Translations under genes and position numbers: made by a program
Part shown: positions 9,023-17,627 of the stretch, piece after piece
Layout: each line of letters starts with the position of its first letter
How positions within the stretch are numbered: the first letter of the stretch is position 1
From: UBA9076 sp964418835
GTDB lineage: Bacteria > Bacillota_I > Bacilli_A > Erysipelotrichales > Erysipelotrichaceae
NCBI GenBank assembly: GCA_964418835.1
Contig: CAYQNJ010000001.1
Location: 62,001 to 126,000, forward strand
Direction of reading: 5' to 3'
Length of the DNA: 64,000 nucleotides
The notes under the pieces: generated by a model
Told to the model about the DNA's origin: nothing
Database searches by the model: none
The model's input: only the letters and a program-made list of their open reading frames with translations

Positions 9023-9625
9023 TTATCTTGAATAATATTCTACAACTAGTGGTTCGTTGATTTCTTGGTTTAATTCGCTTCTTTCAGGTAAACGTACATA
9101 AGAACCTTTTTTATTTTCTTTGTCTACACTAACAAATGCTACTGTATTTAAAGTTGCTTCTAAAGCATCAACGATGCTAGCCATATTTCTACTTCTTTCT
9201 CTAACTTCAATAGTAGATCCAGGTTTAACGATAACACTAGGGATATCTACTTTTTTACCGTTTAATAAGATATGACCATGGTTAACTAATTGACGCGCTC
9301 CTCTTCTTGTTCTAGCAAATCCTAAACGATAAACTAAGTTATCTAATCTAGATTCTAGTAATGTAAGGAAGTCAGTACCTACAACTCCACCCATCTTTTC
9401 AGCTTTTTTATAAGTGTTGTAGAATTGTCTTTCATTTAAACCATACATATTTCTAATTCTTTGTTTTTCTCTTAATTGAGTACCGTATCCACTTAATTTG
9501 ATACGTTTTGTTGGCCCGTGTTGTCCAGGGGCGTATTGTCTTTTCTTTAATTCTTCACCAGTTTCTAAGATTGAGAAACTAAGACGTCTTGAAAGTTTCC
9601 AAACTGGTCCAGTATATCTTGCCAT
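9023..9625 (-). CDS. rpsD: 30S ribosomal protein S4
   Basis: S4 is a primary 16S rRNA-binding protein that nucleates the 30S body. The 200-residue length is standard for Firmicutes. It begins MARYTGPVWKLSRRL and carries the S4 RNA-binding domain around residues 90-155 (ESRLDNLVYRLGFA, RQLVNHGHILLNG). AGGAGG sits before the ATG. It is monocistronic, with a promoter, a structured leader of about 165 nt and its own terminator. This fits the known autogenous control of rpsD by S4 in B. subtilis. Confidence 0.98.
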   Translation of the reverse strand: MARYTGPVWKLSRRLSFSILETGEELKKRQYAPGQHGPTKRIKLSGYGTQLREKQRIRNMYGLNERQFYNTYKKAEKMGGVVGTDFLTLLESRLDNLVYRLGFARTRRGARQLVNHGHILLNGKKVDIPSVIVKPGSTIEVRERSRNMASIVDALEATLNTVAFVSVDKENKKGSYVRLPERSELNQEINEPLVVEYYSR

Positions 9626-9792
9626 ATTTTCCTCCTATATTGTTTTAGCAAAAACAACAACAGGTACAAATCATCGATGTAGAGTGTTAGCTTTTAGATT
9701 ATTTCGCTTTTTGCAGCAAGTTACTTTAATCACAGCAGCCGCTGATGCTAACGCTTTATACATGAACTTTGTATGCTGCCATCATTTGACGC
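9626..9792 (-). ncRNA. Structured rpsD leader, probable S4 autoregulatory RNA
   Basis: The transcript between the promoter and rpsD is unusually GC-rich and full of pairing segments. GTTAGC (9686-9691) pairs with GCTAAC (9747-9752). A hairpin forms from CAGC (9736-9739) and GCTG (9741-9744). Another forms from ATACA (9758-9762) and TGTAT (9770-9774). Known biology: B. subtilis rpsD is repressed by S4 binding to its leader. The match to that specific structure is inferred, not aligned. Confidence 0.65.
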
Positions 9793-9798
9793 CCTAAA

Positions 9799-9827
9799 AC
9801 TATATCAAAGTAAACAATAAAAGTCAA
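9799..9827 (-). promoter_or_regulatory. rpsD promoter
   Basis: On the minus strand, TTGACT (9822-9827), a 17-bp spacer and TATAGT (9799-9804). This is a near-consensus housekeeping promoter placing the start near 9792. Confidence 0.85.
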
Positions 9828-9862
9828 TTATCTAAAATATCATTCATTATTATTAAGTTATA

Positions 9863-9871
9863 TGGTAAAAT
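9863..9871 (+). promoter_or_regulatory. Extended -10 promoter for ezrA
   Basis: TGGTAAAAT, with weak -35-like TTCATT at 9843-9848. It lies 26 bp before the ezrA ATG and just after the divergent rpsD promoter. Confidence 0.45.
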
Positions 9872-9897
9872 AACTTATAGATTTGGAGGCTTTTTAT

Positions 9898-11628
9898 ATG
9901 GAAAATTTCCTTAAATTTATCAGTAGACTAGAAGTTATTATAGCAATTGCTGTAATTTTAATATTATTAATTATATGGTTAGTACTAAGAAAGGTTCAAT
10001 CGAATAAATATAAAAAAGAGTTAGCTGAACTTGAAGTTAGATATAATCAAATTAGTAGTATTCCTTTAGCATTTAAACTTAATAAAGCTGTTGCTATTGC
10101 AAGAGTTGATCAAGTTTTGTTAAAAAATGTAGCATTATGCAAAGATGATTTTGATTTAGCAACATCTAATTTAAAACAAATTTCGCAGTCTCTTGCGGAT
10201 ATTGAAGATAATATTTTAATTGGTAAATTAAAGTCAGTTAAAGAGGGTATTTTAGATTTAGAAAGTAGTGTTAAATTAGGTGAAGAACAAGTAGGAAAAC
10301 TCAATACTTTCTTAGATGGTATATTAGAAAAAGAAACTGAACAAAGAGCTGAGGTTACACAATTAAAAGATAAATTTAGAGAATTGAAAAATGAAGCTAA
10401 TGAAAAAAATAATTCTTTATCATATTCATGGTCAACAATTGAAAAAAATATTACAAATATAGAAAACATGTTTTCATCTTTTGAAGAATGGATGTATGCT
10501 TCTGATTTTGAAAAAGCTAGTGCTGAATTGGTTGATATAAAAAGTTCTATTTCTAGATTAGATGAAATTGTAAAAGAATTACCTGATTTACTACAAGAAT
10601 CAAGAGGTGTTATCCCTCACATGATTGATGAAGTTAACGTAACAGCAGCGTCTTTAAATGAAAAGAATGTTTATTTAAATCATTTAAATGTAGAAGAGAA
10701 TTTAAGAGTAATTATGAATTCTTTACGTACTGATTTGGATAACCTTAAAAAAGGTGATGCAACTAATGTTAAAGGACATGTAGAAGATTATAAAACTAGA
10801 TTATCTCAAATGCTTGATGCATTACATAAAGAAGGTAAATCTTTTGATGAGTTAAATCTTCTTGCTAAAGATAGCGGTAAGTTAATTATAGAAGCATCAA
10901 ATAATTATAAATATGTTAAAAGTCAATTTGAAAAATCTTCTGTAAGGTTTGGATTAGAAGGTTTAGATGAAGAAATAAAATTAAACGATACTAAATTAGA
11001 AGAATTAGATGTAAAGCAAAAACAAGTATTTGAACAAATATCTAAGAATGAATTACCAGCAAGCTCAGTTATTACAGCTTTAAAGGAATTATATTTAGAT
11101 ATTGAAAATTGTAATAATACTTTTAACACAATGAAAAATAAATTAGATAGTGCTAAGAGTGATGAAGAAAGAGCTAATAAACAACTTCTTAAACTTCAAT
11201 TGATAATGAATGAAATGCAAGTTAAGTTAAGAAAACATAGATTACCATCTATTTCTTCTAGCTATGAAGCTGATTTAATTCATGGTTATGAATATATTGC
11301 AAATATTGACAAATTAATTGGAGAAACTCCATTAGCTGTAGAGCTTTTAAACGCTACTTTAAAGGATGCAATTGATTTTATATATAAACTATACAACAAT
11401 GTCAATAACATCGTAGGAATGGCTATAATGGTTGAAAATACGATAGTATTTGGTAATAAGTATAGATCAACCTATCCAGATATAGATTCTGAATTAACAA
11501 GAGCTGAATTATGCTTTAGAAATGGTGAGTATACTCAAGCACTAACTATAGCAATAGCAACAATAGACAAGATACATCCAGGAAGTTATGAGAAATTGGT
11601 GAAGAATAATGCCGCAAGTGCAAAATAA
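9898..11628 (+). CDS. ezrA: Septation ring formation regulator EzrA
   Basis: EzrA is a membrane-anchored cytoplasmic spectrin-like coiled-coil protein that controls FtsZ ring assembly and links it to wall synthesis. The 576 residues match the family. One N-terminal transmembrane helix (about 9-28, IIAIAVILILLIIWLVL) is followed by long coiled coils. An upstream in-frame TTG at 9883 overlaps the GGAGG ribosome binding site, so the ATG at 9898 is the real start. It is followed by the cysteine desulfurase and thiI, the same neighbours as in Bacillus. Confidence 0.93.
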   Translation: MENFLKFISRLEVIIAIAVILILLIIWLVLRKVQSNKYKKELAELEVRYNQISSIPLAFKLNKAVAIARVDQVLLKNVALCKDDFDLATSNLKQISQSLADIEDNILIGKLKSVKEGILDLESSVKLGEEQVGKLNTFLDGILEKETEQRAEVTQLKDKFRELKNEANEKNNSLSYSWSTIEKNITNIENMFSSFEEWMYASDFEKASAELVDIKSSISRLDEIVKELPDLLQESRGVIPHMIDEVNVTAASLNEKNVYLNHLNVEENLRVIMNSLRTDLDNLKKGDATNVKGHVEDYKTRLSQMLDALHKEGKSFDELNLLAKDSGKLIIEASNNYKYVKSQFEKSSVRFGLEGLDEEIKLNDTKLEELDVKQKQVFEQISKNELPASSVITALKELYLDIENCNNTFNTMKNKLDSAKSDEERANKQLLKLQLIMNEMQVKLRKHRLPSISSSYEADLIHGYEYIANIDKLIGETPLAVELLNATLKDAIDFIYKLYNNVNNIVGMAIMVENTIVFGNKYRSTYPDIDSELTRAELCFRNGEYTQALTIAIATIDKIHPGSYEKLVKNNAASAK

Positions 11629-12748
11629 AATATATTTAGATAATGCAAGTACTACAAAAGTAAATAAGGATGTTTTAAGTAGCTATCAGAAATTGATAGC
11701 TACTTATTTTGAAAATAGTGATGCTTTATATGATTCAAGCATTTATATAAAATCATTACAAGAAAAATGTAGAGAAGCTATTTCTAAGTACTTTAATGTA
11801 CCACTAAAAAGTATTATCTTTACAAGTGGGGCTAGTGAGTCTAATAATATGGCAATTAAAGGTGTTGCACTTGCTAATAAAGAAAAAAAACATATTATAA
11901 CTAGTAAAATAGAACATTCCAGTGTTATGAATGCTGTTCTTCAATTAAAAGAAGTATTTGGATATGAAGTTACTTTTTTGGATGTAAATGAAAATGGTGT
12001 TATTAATGTTGATGATCTTAGAAGTTCATTAAGAGAAGATACTTGTTTGGTCTCTATTATGTATGTTAATAATGAAGTAGGTAGTATTAATCCTATAAAT
12101 GAAATATCAAAACTTGTAAAAAAAGAATCTAGTGCTTATTTACATGTAGATATGGTTCAAGCGTTAGGGAAGATAGACATTGATTTAAAAGATATTGATC
12201 TTGCAAGTTTTTCAGCACACAAAATTGAAGGTTTAAAGGGTAGTGGGTTACTTATAAAAAAACCTCATGTTAAAATGATTCCTCTTATTAGTGGTGGCCA
12301 ACAAGAGTTTGGATTAAGAGGAGGAACTAGTAATTCATTAGTAAATGCTTTGTTTTATAAAACCATAAGATTATTTATTGAAAATAATGATAAAAAATAT
12401 ATAAAAAAATTAAATAATTATTTAATAAAAGAATTAAAAAAAATAGAAGGAATATTGATTAATACTCCTACTAATTCAGTTGATAATATAATTAATATTT
12501 CTTGTGAAAATATTTATAGTGAAGTGATGATGAATGCATTAAATTTAAAAGGAATATGTGTATCTGCACAAAGTACATGTTCTAGTAATTCTAATAATCC
12601 TAGCAGAGTTTTATTAGCTATGGGTTATAGTAATTTAAGAAGTAACACTTGTATTAGAATAAGTTTATCGAAAGATAATACGATTGAAGAATTGGATTAT
12701 TTTATACAATCACTAAAGGAGATAATAAACAAATATGGTAATTTATGA
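11609..12748 (+). CDS. Cysteine desulfurase (IscS/NifZ type)
   Basis: A PLP-dependent enzyme moving sulfur from cysteine to an acceptor. The 379-residue protein shows YLDNASTTKVN at the start, the PLP lysine Lys205 in SAHKIEG, and the catalytic Cys323 in the loop QSTCSSNS. The gene overlaps ezrA by 20 bp and thiI by 14 bp. This matches B. subtilis nifZ, which feeds ThiI for 4-thiouridine in tRNA, so that is its likely main job here. No iscU or suf genes appear nearby. Confidence 0.9.
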   Translation: MPQVQNKIYLDNASTTKVNKDVLSSYQKLIATYFENSDALYDSSIYIKSLQEKCREAISKYFNVPLKSIIFTSGASESNNMAIKGVALANKEKKHIITSKIEHSSVMNAVLQLKEVFGYEVTFLDVNENGVINVDDLRSSLREDTCLVSIMYVNNEVGSINPINEISKLVKKESSAYLHVDMVQALGKIDIDLKDIDLASFSAHKIEGLKGSGLLIKKPHVKMIPLISGGQQEFGLRGGTSNSLVNALFYKTIRLFIENNDKKYIKKLNNYLIKELKKIEGILINTPTNSVDNIINISCENIYSEVMMNALNLKGICVSAQSTCSSNSNNPSRVLLAMGYSNLRSNTCIRISLSKDNTIEELDYFIQSLKEIINKYGNL

Positions 12749-13922
12749 TACTGTCTTAGTAAGATATGGAGAACTAACAACGAAGGGTAAAAATAGAAAT
12801 ATTTTCATTAGAAAACTTTTAGATAATATAAAAAACTCATTAAAAGATTTAAAAAAACTTGAATTTAGTAGCACAAGAGATAGAATATATATAAAAATAA
12901 ATGGAGAAGATACTAATATAATTGAGGATAGATTAAAAGATGTTTTTGGTATAAGTTCTTTTAGCTTTACTTGTAAAATTAATTCAAATATAGATACTAT
13001 TAAAGAAACTACTTTTAATTTAATGAAAGATTTAGGAGATTCTACTTTTAAGGTTATAACTAAAAGACAATATAAAGAATTTGATATGAGTAGTGATGCA
13101 GTTAATAGAGCAGTTGCATCAAATATATTGATAAATACTAACCATAAGGTTGATGTTCATAATCCAAATATTAAAGTAAATATTGAGATCCAAAAAGACC
13201 ATACATATATAACTAGTAATAAAATAGAAGGCGCAAAAGGATATCCAACTGGTGTTAATGGAAAAGTGTTACTTTTATTATCAGGTGGAATCGATTCTCC
13301 TGTTGCTGCGTATTATATTATGAAAAGAGGTATAGAAGTGGAGGCTATTCACTATGCATCTCCTCCATACACATCAACACAAGCTCAAGATAAGGTTTTA
13401 GAACTTGCTAAAATTGTTAGTAGATATCAAGGTAAGATGAGAGTGCATATAGTTAACTTTACTGATTTACAGATGGAAATATATGCAAGATGTAATGAAT
13501 CATATACTATAACAATTATGAGGAGAATGATGTTTAGGATAGCTGAAAAAGTTGCAAACAAAAGAAATTGTTTAGCTATTGCAACTGGAGAAAATTTAGG
13601 ACAGGTAGCTTCTCAAACCTTAGATAGTTTATCTGTAATAAATGAAGTTACAAAGATGCCTGTAATAAGACCACTTATAACTTTTGATAAAATTGATATA
13701 ATTGATGTATCAAATAAAATAGGTACATACAAAACATCAATACTACCTTATGAAGATTGTTGTACTATTTTTACTCCAAAAAACCCAGTTACTAAACCAA
13801 AATTAGAAAAATCTATTAAATATGAAAACAATTTTGATTATGAATCATATATAAATGATTGTGTAGAAAATATGAATTCAATTTTAATTTTACCAAGTGT
13901 TACAGAAGATGAGTATCTATAG
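12735..13922 (+). CDS. thiI: tRNA 4-thiouridine synthetase ThiI
   Basis: ThiI adenylates U8 of tRNA and transfers sulfur to make 4-thiouridine. The 395-residue form has an N-terminal ferredoxin-like region, a THUMP domain (about 60-165) and a PP-loop ATPase with SGGIDSP (183-189). Conserved EDCCTIFTP lies near the C-terminus. It lacks the rhodanese domain of E. coli ThiI, as is usual in Firmicutes, so sulfur comes directly from the adjacent desulfurase, whose gene overlaps it by 14 bp. Confidence 0.95.
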   Translation: MVIYDTVLVRYGELTTKGKNRNIFIRKLLDNIKNSLKDLKKLEFSSTRDRIYIKINGEDTNIIEDRLKDVFGISSFSFTCKINSNIDTIKETTFNLMKDLGDSTFKVITKRQYKEFDMSSDAVNRAVASNILINTNHKVDVHNPNIKVNIEIQKDHTYITSNKIEGAKGYPTGVNGKVLLLLSGGIDSPVAAYYIMKRGIEVEAIHYASPPYTSTQAQDKVLELAKIVSRYQGKMRVHIVNFTDLQMEIYARCNESYTITIMRRMMFRIAEKVANKRNCLAIATGENLGQVASQTLDSLSVINEVTKMPVIRPLITFDKIDIIDVSNKIGTYKTSILPYEDCCTIFTPKNPVTKPKLEKSIKYENNFDYESYINDCVENMNSILILPSVTEDEYL

Positions 13923-13933
13923 GAGATAATATT

Positions 13934-14176
13934 ATGTTTTTTAAAAAGAATAAAAATGGATTAAAAATAATTGAAACTTATTCAAATGTATTTGATAGTA
14001 AATATGAAGGTTCTATTAGTAATGAATTATTAGATATATCTAATTTAGTTCAAAATGATGAAGGATTTAATACTAATAAAAAACTTCAAATTTATGATGT
14101 GATTTCTAAATTAAAAAATTGCAAAAAGAATGAAAGAAGTAAGTATGCAAAACAATTAGAAAAACTATTAAAATAA
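13934..14176 (+). CDS. Small hypothetical protein
   Basis: An 80-residue, Lys/Asn-rich, probably helical soluble protein with no recognised domain. GGAGA stands before the ATG, and it lies 11 bp after thiI, so it is likely the last gene of the ezrA operon. A terminator follows directly. It is real by its ribosome binding site and position rather than by homology. Confidence 0.6.
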   Translation: MFFKKNKNGLKIIETYSNVFDSKYEGSISNELLDISNLVQNDEGFNTNKKLQIYDVISKLKNCKKNERSKYAKQLEKLLK

Positions 14177-14206
14177 AATACAGCCTATTCAGGTAAGGCT
14201 GTATTA
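14177..14206. terminator. Bidirectional terminator
   Basis: ATACAGCCT (14178-14186) pairs with AGGCTGTAT (14196-14204). A/T tracts flank both sides and it separates two convergent genes; the stem includes the last codon and stop codon of the minus-strand gene. Confidence 0.8.
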
Positions 14207-15060
14207 TCTTGGAATTGTTTATGTTTTAATGTGTAAATTACTATTTCTGCATTAGATAAGAATCTAACATCTTCTATCACTGTGCCAGTGCCACTTGAAA
14301 TATCTACTTTAACCTTATCATCAATAGTATGTTTGCCTCTGTAATAAAGTGATGTAAAATCTGGTTTATATAATGAATCAAATATAAAATAAGCTTGACC
14401 TCCTAGACTATGTCCAGAAAGATATAAATCGGTTAAGTATTTTTCTATTTTAACAACAGTGTCTGGTGTATGACAAAGAGTAATAGTATATGATAATTTT
14501 GGTATATTATTATATGCTTGTTCAATATTAATATTTCCGTTATCTTCACTATCTATACCCACTATATTAATTGATTGTGATCCTTTGTTTCTTAATTTTA
14601 TATTATCATTATTTATAATTTCAAAATTACTATCATATAGTATTTGATTAACAATATCTAAATTATTATGGTCTTGATCTCCATACACAGCAAATTTACC
14701 TAATGGGGCATCAATACTTTTTAATAGTTCTTTTATTGAATCTAAGGTTTCATTATCAATAGAATTAACACTTTCAGAATGTAATAAATCTCCACCAAAT
14801 AAAATAATATCAGCTCCAGAATTGTTTATTAAATTAATTAGCTTTTTAAATCTATTAATATCCATAAATTTTCCGAAATGAACATCAGAAAAGTATAAAA
14901 TATTTGTATTGTTCAGTTGTTCTGGTATTCTTGTGGATGAAAGAGTTTCAAATCTTGCGATAAATCTATTAGGTGCATTATTATATGCATCAAAAAAAAG
15001 TCCTCCAACAATTAAGACTAATATTATAAATGCTGTAATAACCTTGTTAAGAATTTTCAT
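14185..15060 (-). CDS. Membrane-anchored metallophosphoesterase-like protein with altered motifs
   Basis: A 291-residue protein with an N-terminal membrane anchor (about 5-25) and a calcineurin-like fold facing outward, similar to YkuE-type hydrolases. It shows SDVH (Asp59, His61), GGDLLH (89-94) and LCHTP (His197). Two hallmark motifs differ: the usual GNHD reads GDQD (127-130), and GHTHGGQ reads GHSLGGQ (216-222), losing a catalytic His, the Asn ligand and one metal His. It may be a changed-specificity or inactive member. AAAGGTG precedes the ATG. Confidence 0.75.
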   Translation of the reverse strand: MKILNKVITAFIILVLIVGGLFFDAYNNAPNRFIARFETLSSTRIPEQLNNTNILYFSDVHFGKFMDINRFKKLINLINNSGADIILFGGDLLHSESVNSIDNETLDSIKELLKSIDAPLGKFAVYGDQDHNNLDIVNQILYDSNFEIINNDNIKLRNKGSQSINIVGIDSEDNGNINIEQAYNNIPKLSYTITLCHTPDTVVKIEKYLTDLYLSGHSLGGQAYFIFDSLYKPDFTSLYYRGKHTIDDKVKVDISSGTGTVIEDVRFLSNAEIVIYTLKHKQFQDNTALPE

Positions 15061-15143
15061 AATTCACCTTTTATTTCTTAATTATTATATAACAAAAATA
15101 TTATTTATTCATTTTTATGCATTAATTAATTTATTATAGATTA

Positions 15144-15152
15144 TGATATAAT
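15144..15152 (+). promoter_or_regulatory. Extended -10 promoter for the HAD gene
   Basis: TGATATAAT, 17 bp before the ATG at 15170. The leader carries an AGGGG ribosome binding site. Confidence 0.5.
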
Positions 15153-15169
15153 CAACTAGGGGCTAGAAT

Positions 15170-15940
15170 ATGATAAATAATAAATTTTATATGATTGATT
15201 TAGATGGCACAATGTATCATGGTACAAATATTTTACCTGGTGCAAAGGAGTTTATTAACTATTTAATTAAAAATAAAGTACAATTTATTTTTTTAACTAA
15301 TAACTCTTCAAGAACTCAAGAACAAGCCGCAAAACATATGTTGAATATGGGTTTTGAAAATATTGAGTCATCTATGTTTTATACAAGTGCTATGGCAGCT
15401 GCGGATACAATATCTAGGCTTTATCCTTCTAAGAAAAAAGCTGCATATATAGGTGAAAAGGGGATGAGACAAGCGTTAATTGATTATGACTTTGTGATCG
15501 AACCTGATTCACCTGATTTCTTGTTTGTTGGTTTGGATAGACAAGCAACATATAGGGACTATAGTTTTGCATTAAGAGCATTAAAAAAAGGTGCCATGTT
15601 AATTGGCACAAATAATGATAGAATTTTATTATCTCAAGATGGAATTAATGTTGGTAATGGTTCAGTTGTTGCTATGTTTGAATATGCAGCAAATGTTGAA
15701 GCGTTTAAAATTGGAAAACCTCATCCTGCAATAATAGAAGGTGCTTTAAGATATTGTAATGTACTTAAAGAAGATGTAATTATTATTGGTGATAATTTAG
15801 AAACAGATATTAAACTTGGAGAAAATGCTGGTATAGAAACCATACTAGTTACAACTGGTGTTAATACTATGGAAGATTGTTATAGATTAAATATTAAACC
15901 TACATATATTATTGATAAATTATCTAACTTAATAAGATAA
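15170..15940 (+). CDS. HAD-IIA family phosphatase (NagD-like)
   Basis: A 256-residue HAD hydrolase with motif I MIDLDGTMY (nucleophile Asp10, acid Asp12), motif II FLTNNSS, a IIA-type cap, motif III Lys in KIGKPHP and motif IV GDNLETD. The family contains NagD and p-nitrophenyl phosphatase-like enzymes acting on sugar or nucleotide phosphates; the exact substrate cannot be read. It is monocistronic and its stop codon directly abuts that of the convergent amidotransferase gene, with no spacer. Confidence 0.88.
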   Translation: MINNKFYMIDLDGTMYHGTNILPGAKEFINYLIKNKVQFIFLTNNSSRTQEQAAKHMLNMGFENIESSMFYTSAMAAADTISRLYPSKKKAAYIGEKGMRQALIDYDFVIEPDSPDFLFVGLDRQATYRDYSFALRALKKGAMLIGTNNDRILLSQDGINVGNGSVVAMFEYAANVEAFKIGKPHPAIIEGALRYCNVLKEDVIIIGDNLETDIKLGENAGIETILVTTGVNTMEDCYRLNIKPTYIIDKLSNLIR

Positions 15941-16645
15941 CTAGCACATTTCTACAAATCTTTTAAATATTTCAAAGTGTTTTAAATCATATATTAGTCG
16001 TTCTGGATGCCATTGAACGGCTATTATTTTTTTATCTAATATTTCTATGGCTTCTATTATTCCATCATCTGATTTAGAGGATATAGTAATTTGTGAAGGC
16101 ACATCCTTTATTGATTGATGATGAAAACTATTTATTGTGTATTCCTTATTAAAGATTTCATACATTAATGTTCCTTTTACAAAATTTGTTTTATAAATCA
16201 TCGAATCATTATTTGGTTTTGGGTCTAATAGGTTTTGTGAGTGTTGTATTGTTTCATCATATTGCATTGGTATATCTTGATATAAACTTCCCTTAAAGTA
16301 TACGTTTAATATTTGTAGTCCTTTACAAATTCCAAAAATAGGTATCTTTTTATTTATAGCGATATCTATTAGATTTAAATCATTAATGTCTTCTTTTAAC
16401 TCAGTAGGCTTAGAATAAGTAACTTCTTCATTATAAAGACTAGGATTAACATCGTTACCACCTGTAATAAGTAATCCATCTATATTTTTCATAACTACTT
16501 CTAAATCATCTTTACTTGTTATTGGTAGCATAACTGGAATCCCACCAGCTTTAATTATTGCTTCAAAATAGTTTTGATAAACGTTAAATATATCAGTTTC
16601 ATAAATATTATTAACTCTTGGAGTTACACCTATTATTTTTTTCAT
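15941..16645 (-). CDS. Class I glutamine amidotransferase-like hydrolase (PuuD / peptidase C26 family)
   Basis: A 234-residue protein of the gamma-glutamyl-GABA hydrolase family. The nucleophile is Cys107 in GICKGLQ; the His is in QWHPE near the C-terminus with its Glu, and there is TGGNDVNP near 61-68. Such enzymes cleave gamma-glutamyl amides or act as standalone glutaminases; the substrate here is unknown. The start overlaps the upstream radical SAM gene by 4 bp, so they form a two-gene minus-strand operon. Confidence 0.85.
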   Translation of the reverse strand: MKKIIGVTPRVNNIYETDIFNVYQNYFEAIIKAGGIPVMLPITSKDDLEVVMKNIDGLLITGGNDVNPSLYNEEVTYSKPTELKEDINDLNLIDIAINKKIPIFGICKGLQILNVYFKGSLYQDIPMQYDETIQHSQNLLDPKPNNDSMIYKTNFVKGTLMYEIFNKEYTINSFHHQSIKDVPSQITISSKSDDGIIEAIEILDKKIIAVQWHPERLIYDLKHFEIFKRFVEMC

Positions 16646-17592
16646 GTTTTTACCTTTCTCTTTAACAAATCACCTTGATAATAATCATTCTTAGCCATAA
16701 GCTTATCTATTTCATTTAGTACTATAGTTTTTCTTGGTAACCATTTTGGTTGTATTAAGTCTTCTTCTAGAGGATCTCCTGTTACTCTTTGTATTACTAT
16801 CTCTTCTTTTAATAATCTTAATTGATTAACAACTATGTCTACATATTCTTCTAAAGTTAATAAATGAAAAGGTTCTTTTTCATATAATTTACTCAATATA
16901 GTGTTTTTTGTAATACTTAACATATGAATTTTTAATGCATCAATTGGCAGTGAATTAATATCTTTTATAGTTTGAATCATATCTTCTTTAGTTTCATTGG
17001 GTAAACCGTTAATTATATGAACACATGTTTTAATATTTGTTTTACTTAGTTGTAATACAATTTCTTTGAAGGTATTAAAATTATGACATCTGTTTATATA
17101 ATTTGCAGTATCATCATTAGAACTTTGTAAACCTAATTCTATCCATATTTCTTTTTTTGTAGTTAAAGTATTAATATAGTTAATTTTTTCTTCATCTAAA
17201 CAATCAGCACGAGTTGCAATGGAAATAGCAACTACTTCATCATTTTCAATAAAAGGGGATAGCATATTCTTTATTTTTTCTAAAGAACCATATGTATTTG
17301 AATAAGATTGAAAATAGGCAATAAACTTGCTGTTTGGCCATTTATTTATTACTAAAGATTTAGCATCTTCAAATTGTAGTGATATATCTTTTATTAGACT
17401 TGTAAATTCACCACTGCCGCTTTCAGAACAAAATATACAACCACCATATCCTTTAGTTCCATCTCTATTAGGACAAGTAAAACCGGCATCAAGTGGAATT
17501 TTTGCGACTTTAACTTTATATTTATTTTTTAAATAATAATTAAAAGTATGATATCTTTTATTATCATTGCTGTATTTAAATTTATTTAACAT
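16642..17592 (-). CDS. ytqA: TIGR01212-family radical SAM protein (YtqA-like)
   Basis: A 316-residue radical SAM enzyme with an atypical Fe-S motif, Cys40-x11-Cys52-x2-Cys55 (GFTCPNRDGT then GGCIFC), diagnostic for the YtqA/YhcC group. The reaction is unknown. No Shine-Dalgarno sequence lies before the ATG. Instead TGATATAAT sits six bases upstream on the minus strand, so the mRNA may be leaderless. It is directly downstream of the degV terminator and co-transcribed with the amidotransferase gene. Confidence 0.88.
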   Translation of the reverse strand: MLNKFKYSNDNKRYHTFNYYLKNKYKVKVAKIPLDAGFTCPNRDGTKGYGGCIFCSESGSGEFTSLIKDISLQFEDAKSLVINKWPNSKFIAYFQSYSNTYGSLEKIKNMLSPFIENDEVVAISIATRADCLDEEKINYINTLTTKKEIWIELGLQSSNDDTANYINRCHNFNTFKEIVLQLSKTNIKTCVHIINGLPNETKEDMIQTIKDINSLPIDALKIHMLSITKNTILSKLYEKEPFHLLTLEEYVDIVVNQLRLLKEEIVIQRVTGDPLEEDLIQPKWLPRKTIVLNEIDKLMAKNDYYQGDLLKRKVKT

Positions 17593-17598
17593 GAAATA

Positions 17599-17607
17599 AT
17601 TATATCA
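17599..17607 (-). promoter_or_regulatory. Extended -10 promoter, candidate leaderless start for ytqA
   Basis: On the minus strand TGATATAAT ends six bases before the ATG at 17592. Normal initiation 6-7 bp downstream would fall on the start codon itself. Confidence 0.5.
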
Positions 17608-17627
17608 AAAAAAGCCTTGTTAGGCTT
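17608..17627 (-). terminator. Terminator of degV
   Basis: AAGCCT (17612-17617) pairs with AGGCTT (17622-17627). On the minus strand the stem is followed by seven T residues. The stem includes the degV stop codon. Confidence 0.75.

Noticed and set aside
9498..9797. 99-residue plus-strand ORF opposite rpsD and its leader
   Set aside because: It is antisense to rpsD and its structured leader, has no ribosome binding site, and its composition is explained by the leader's higher GC.
9883..9897. TTG start five codons upstream for ezrA
   Set aside because: The TTG overlaps the GGAGG ribosome binding site itself.
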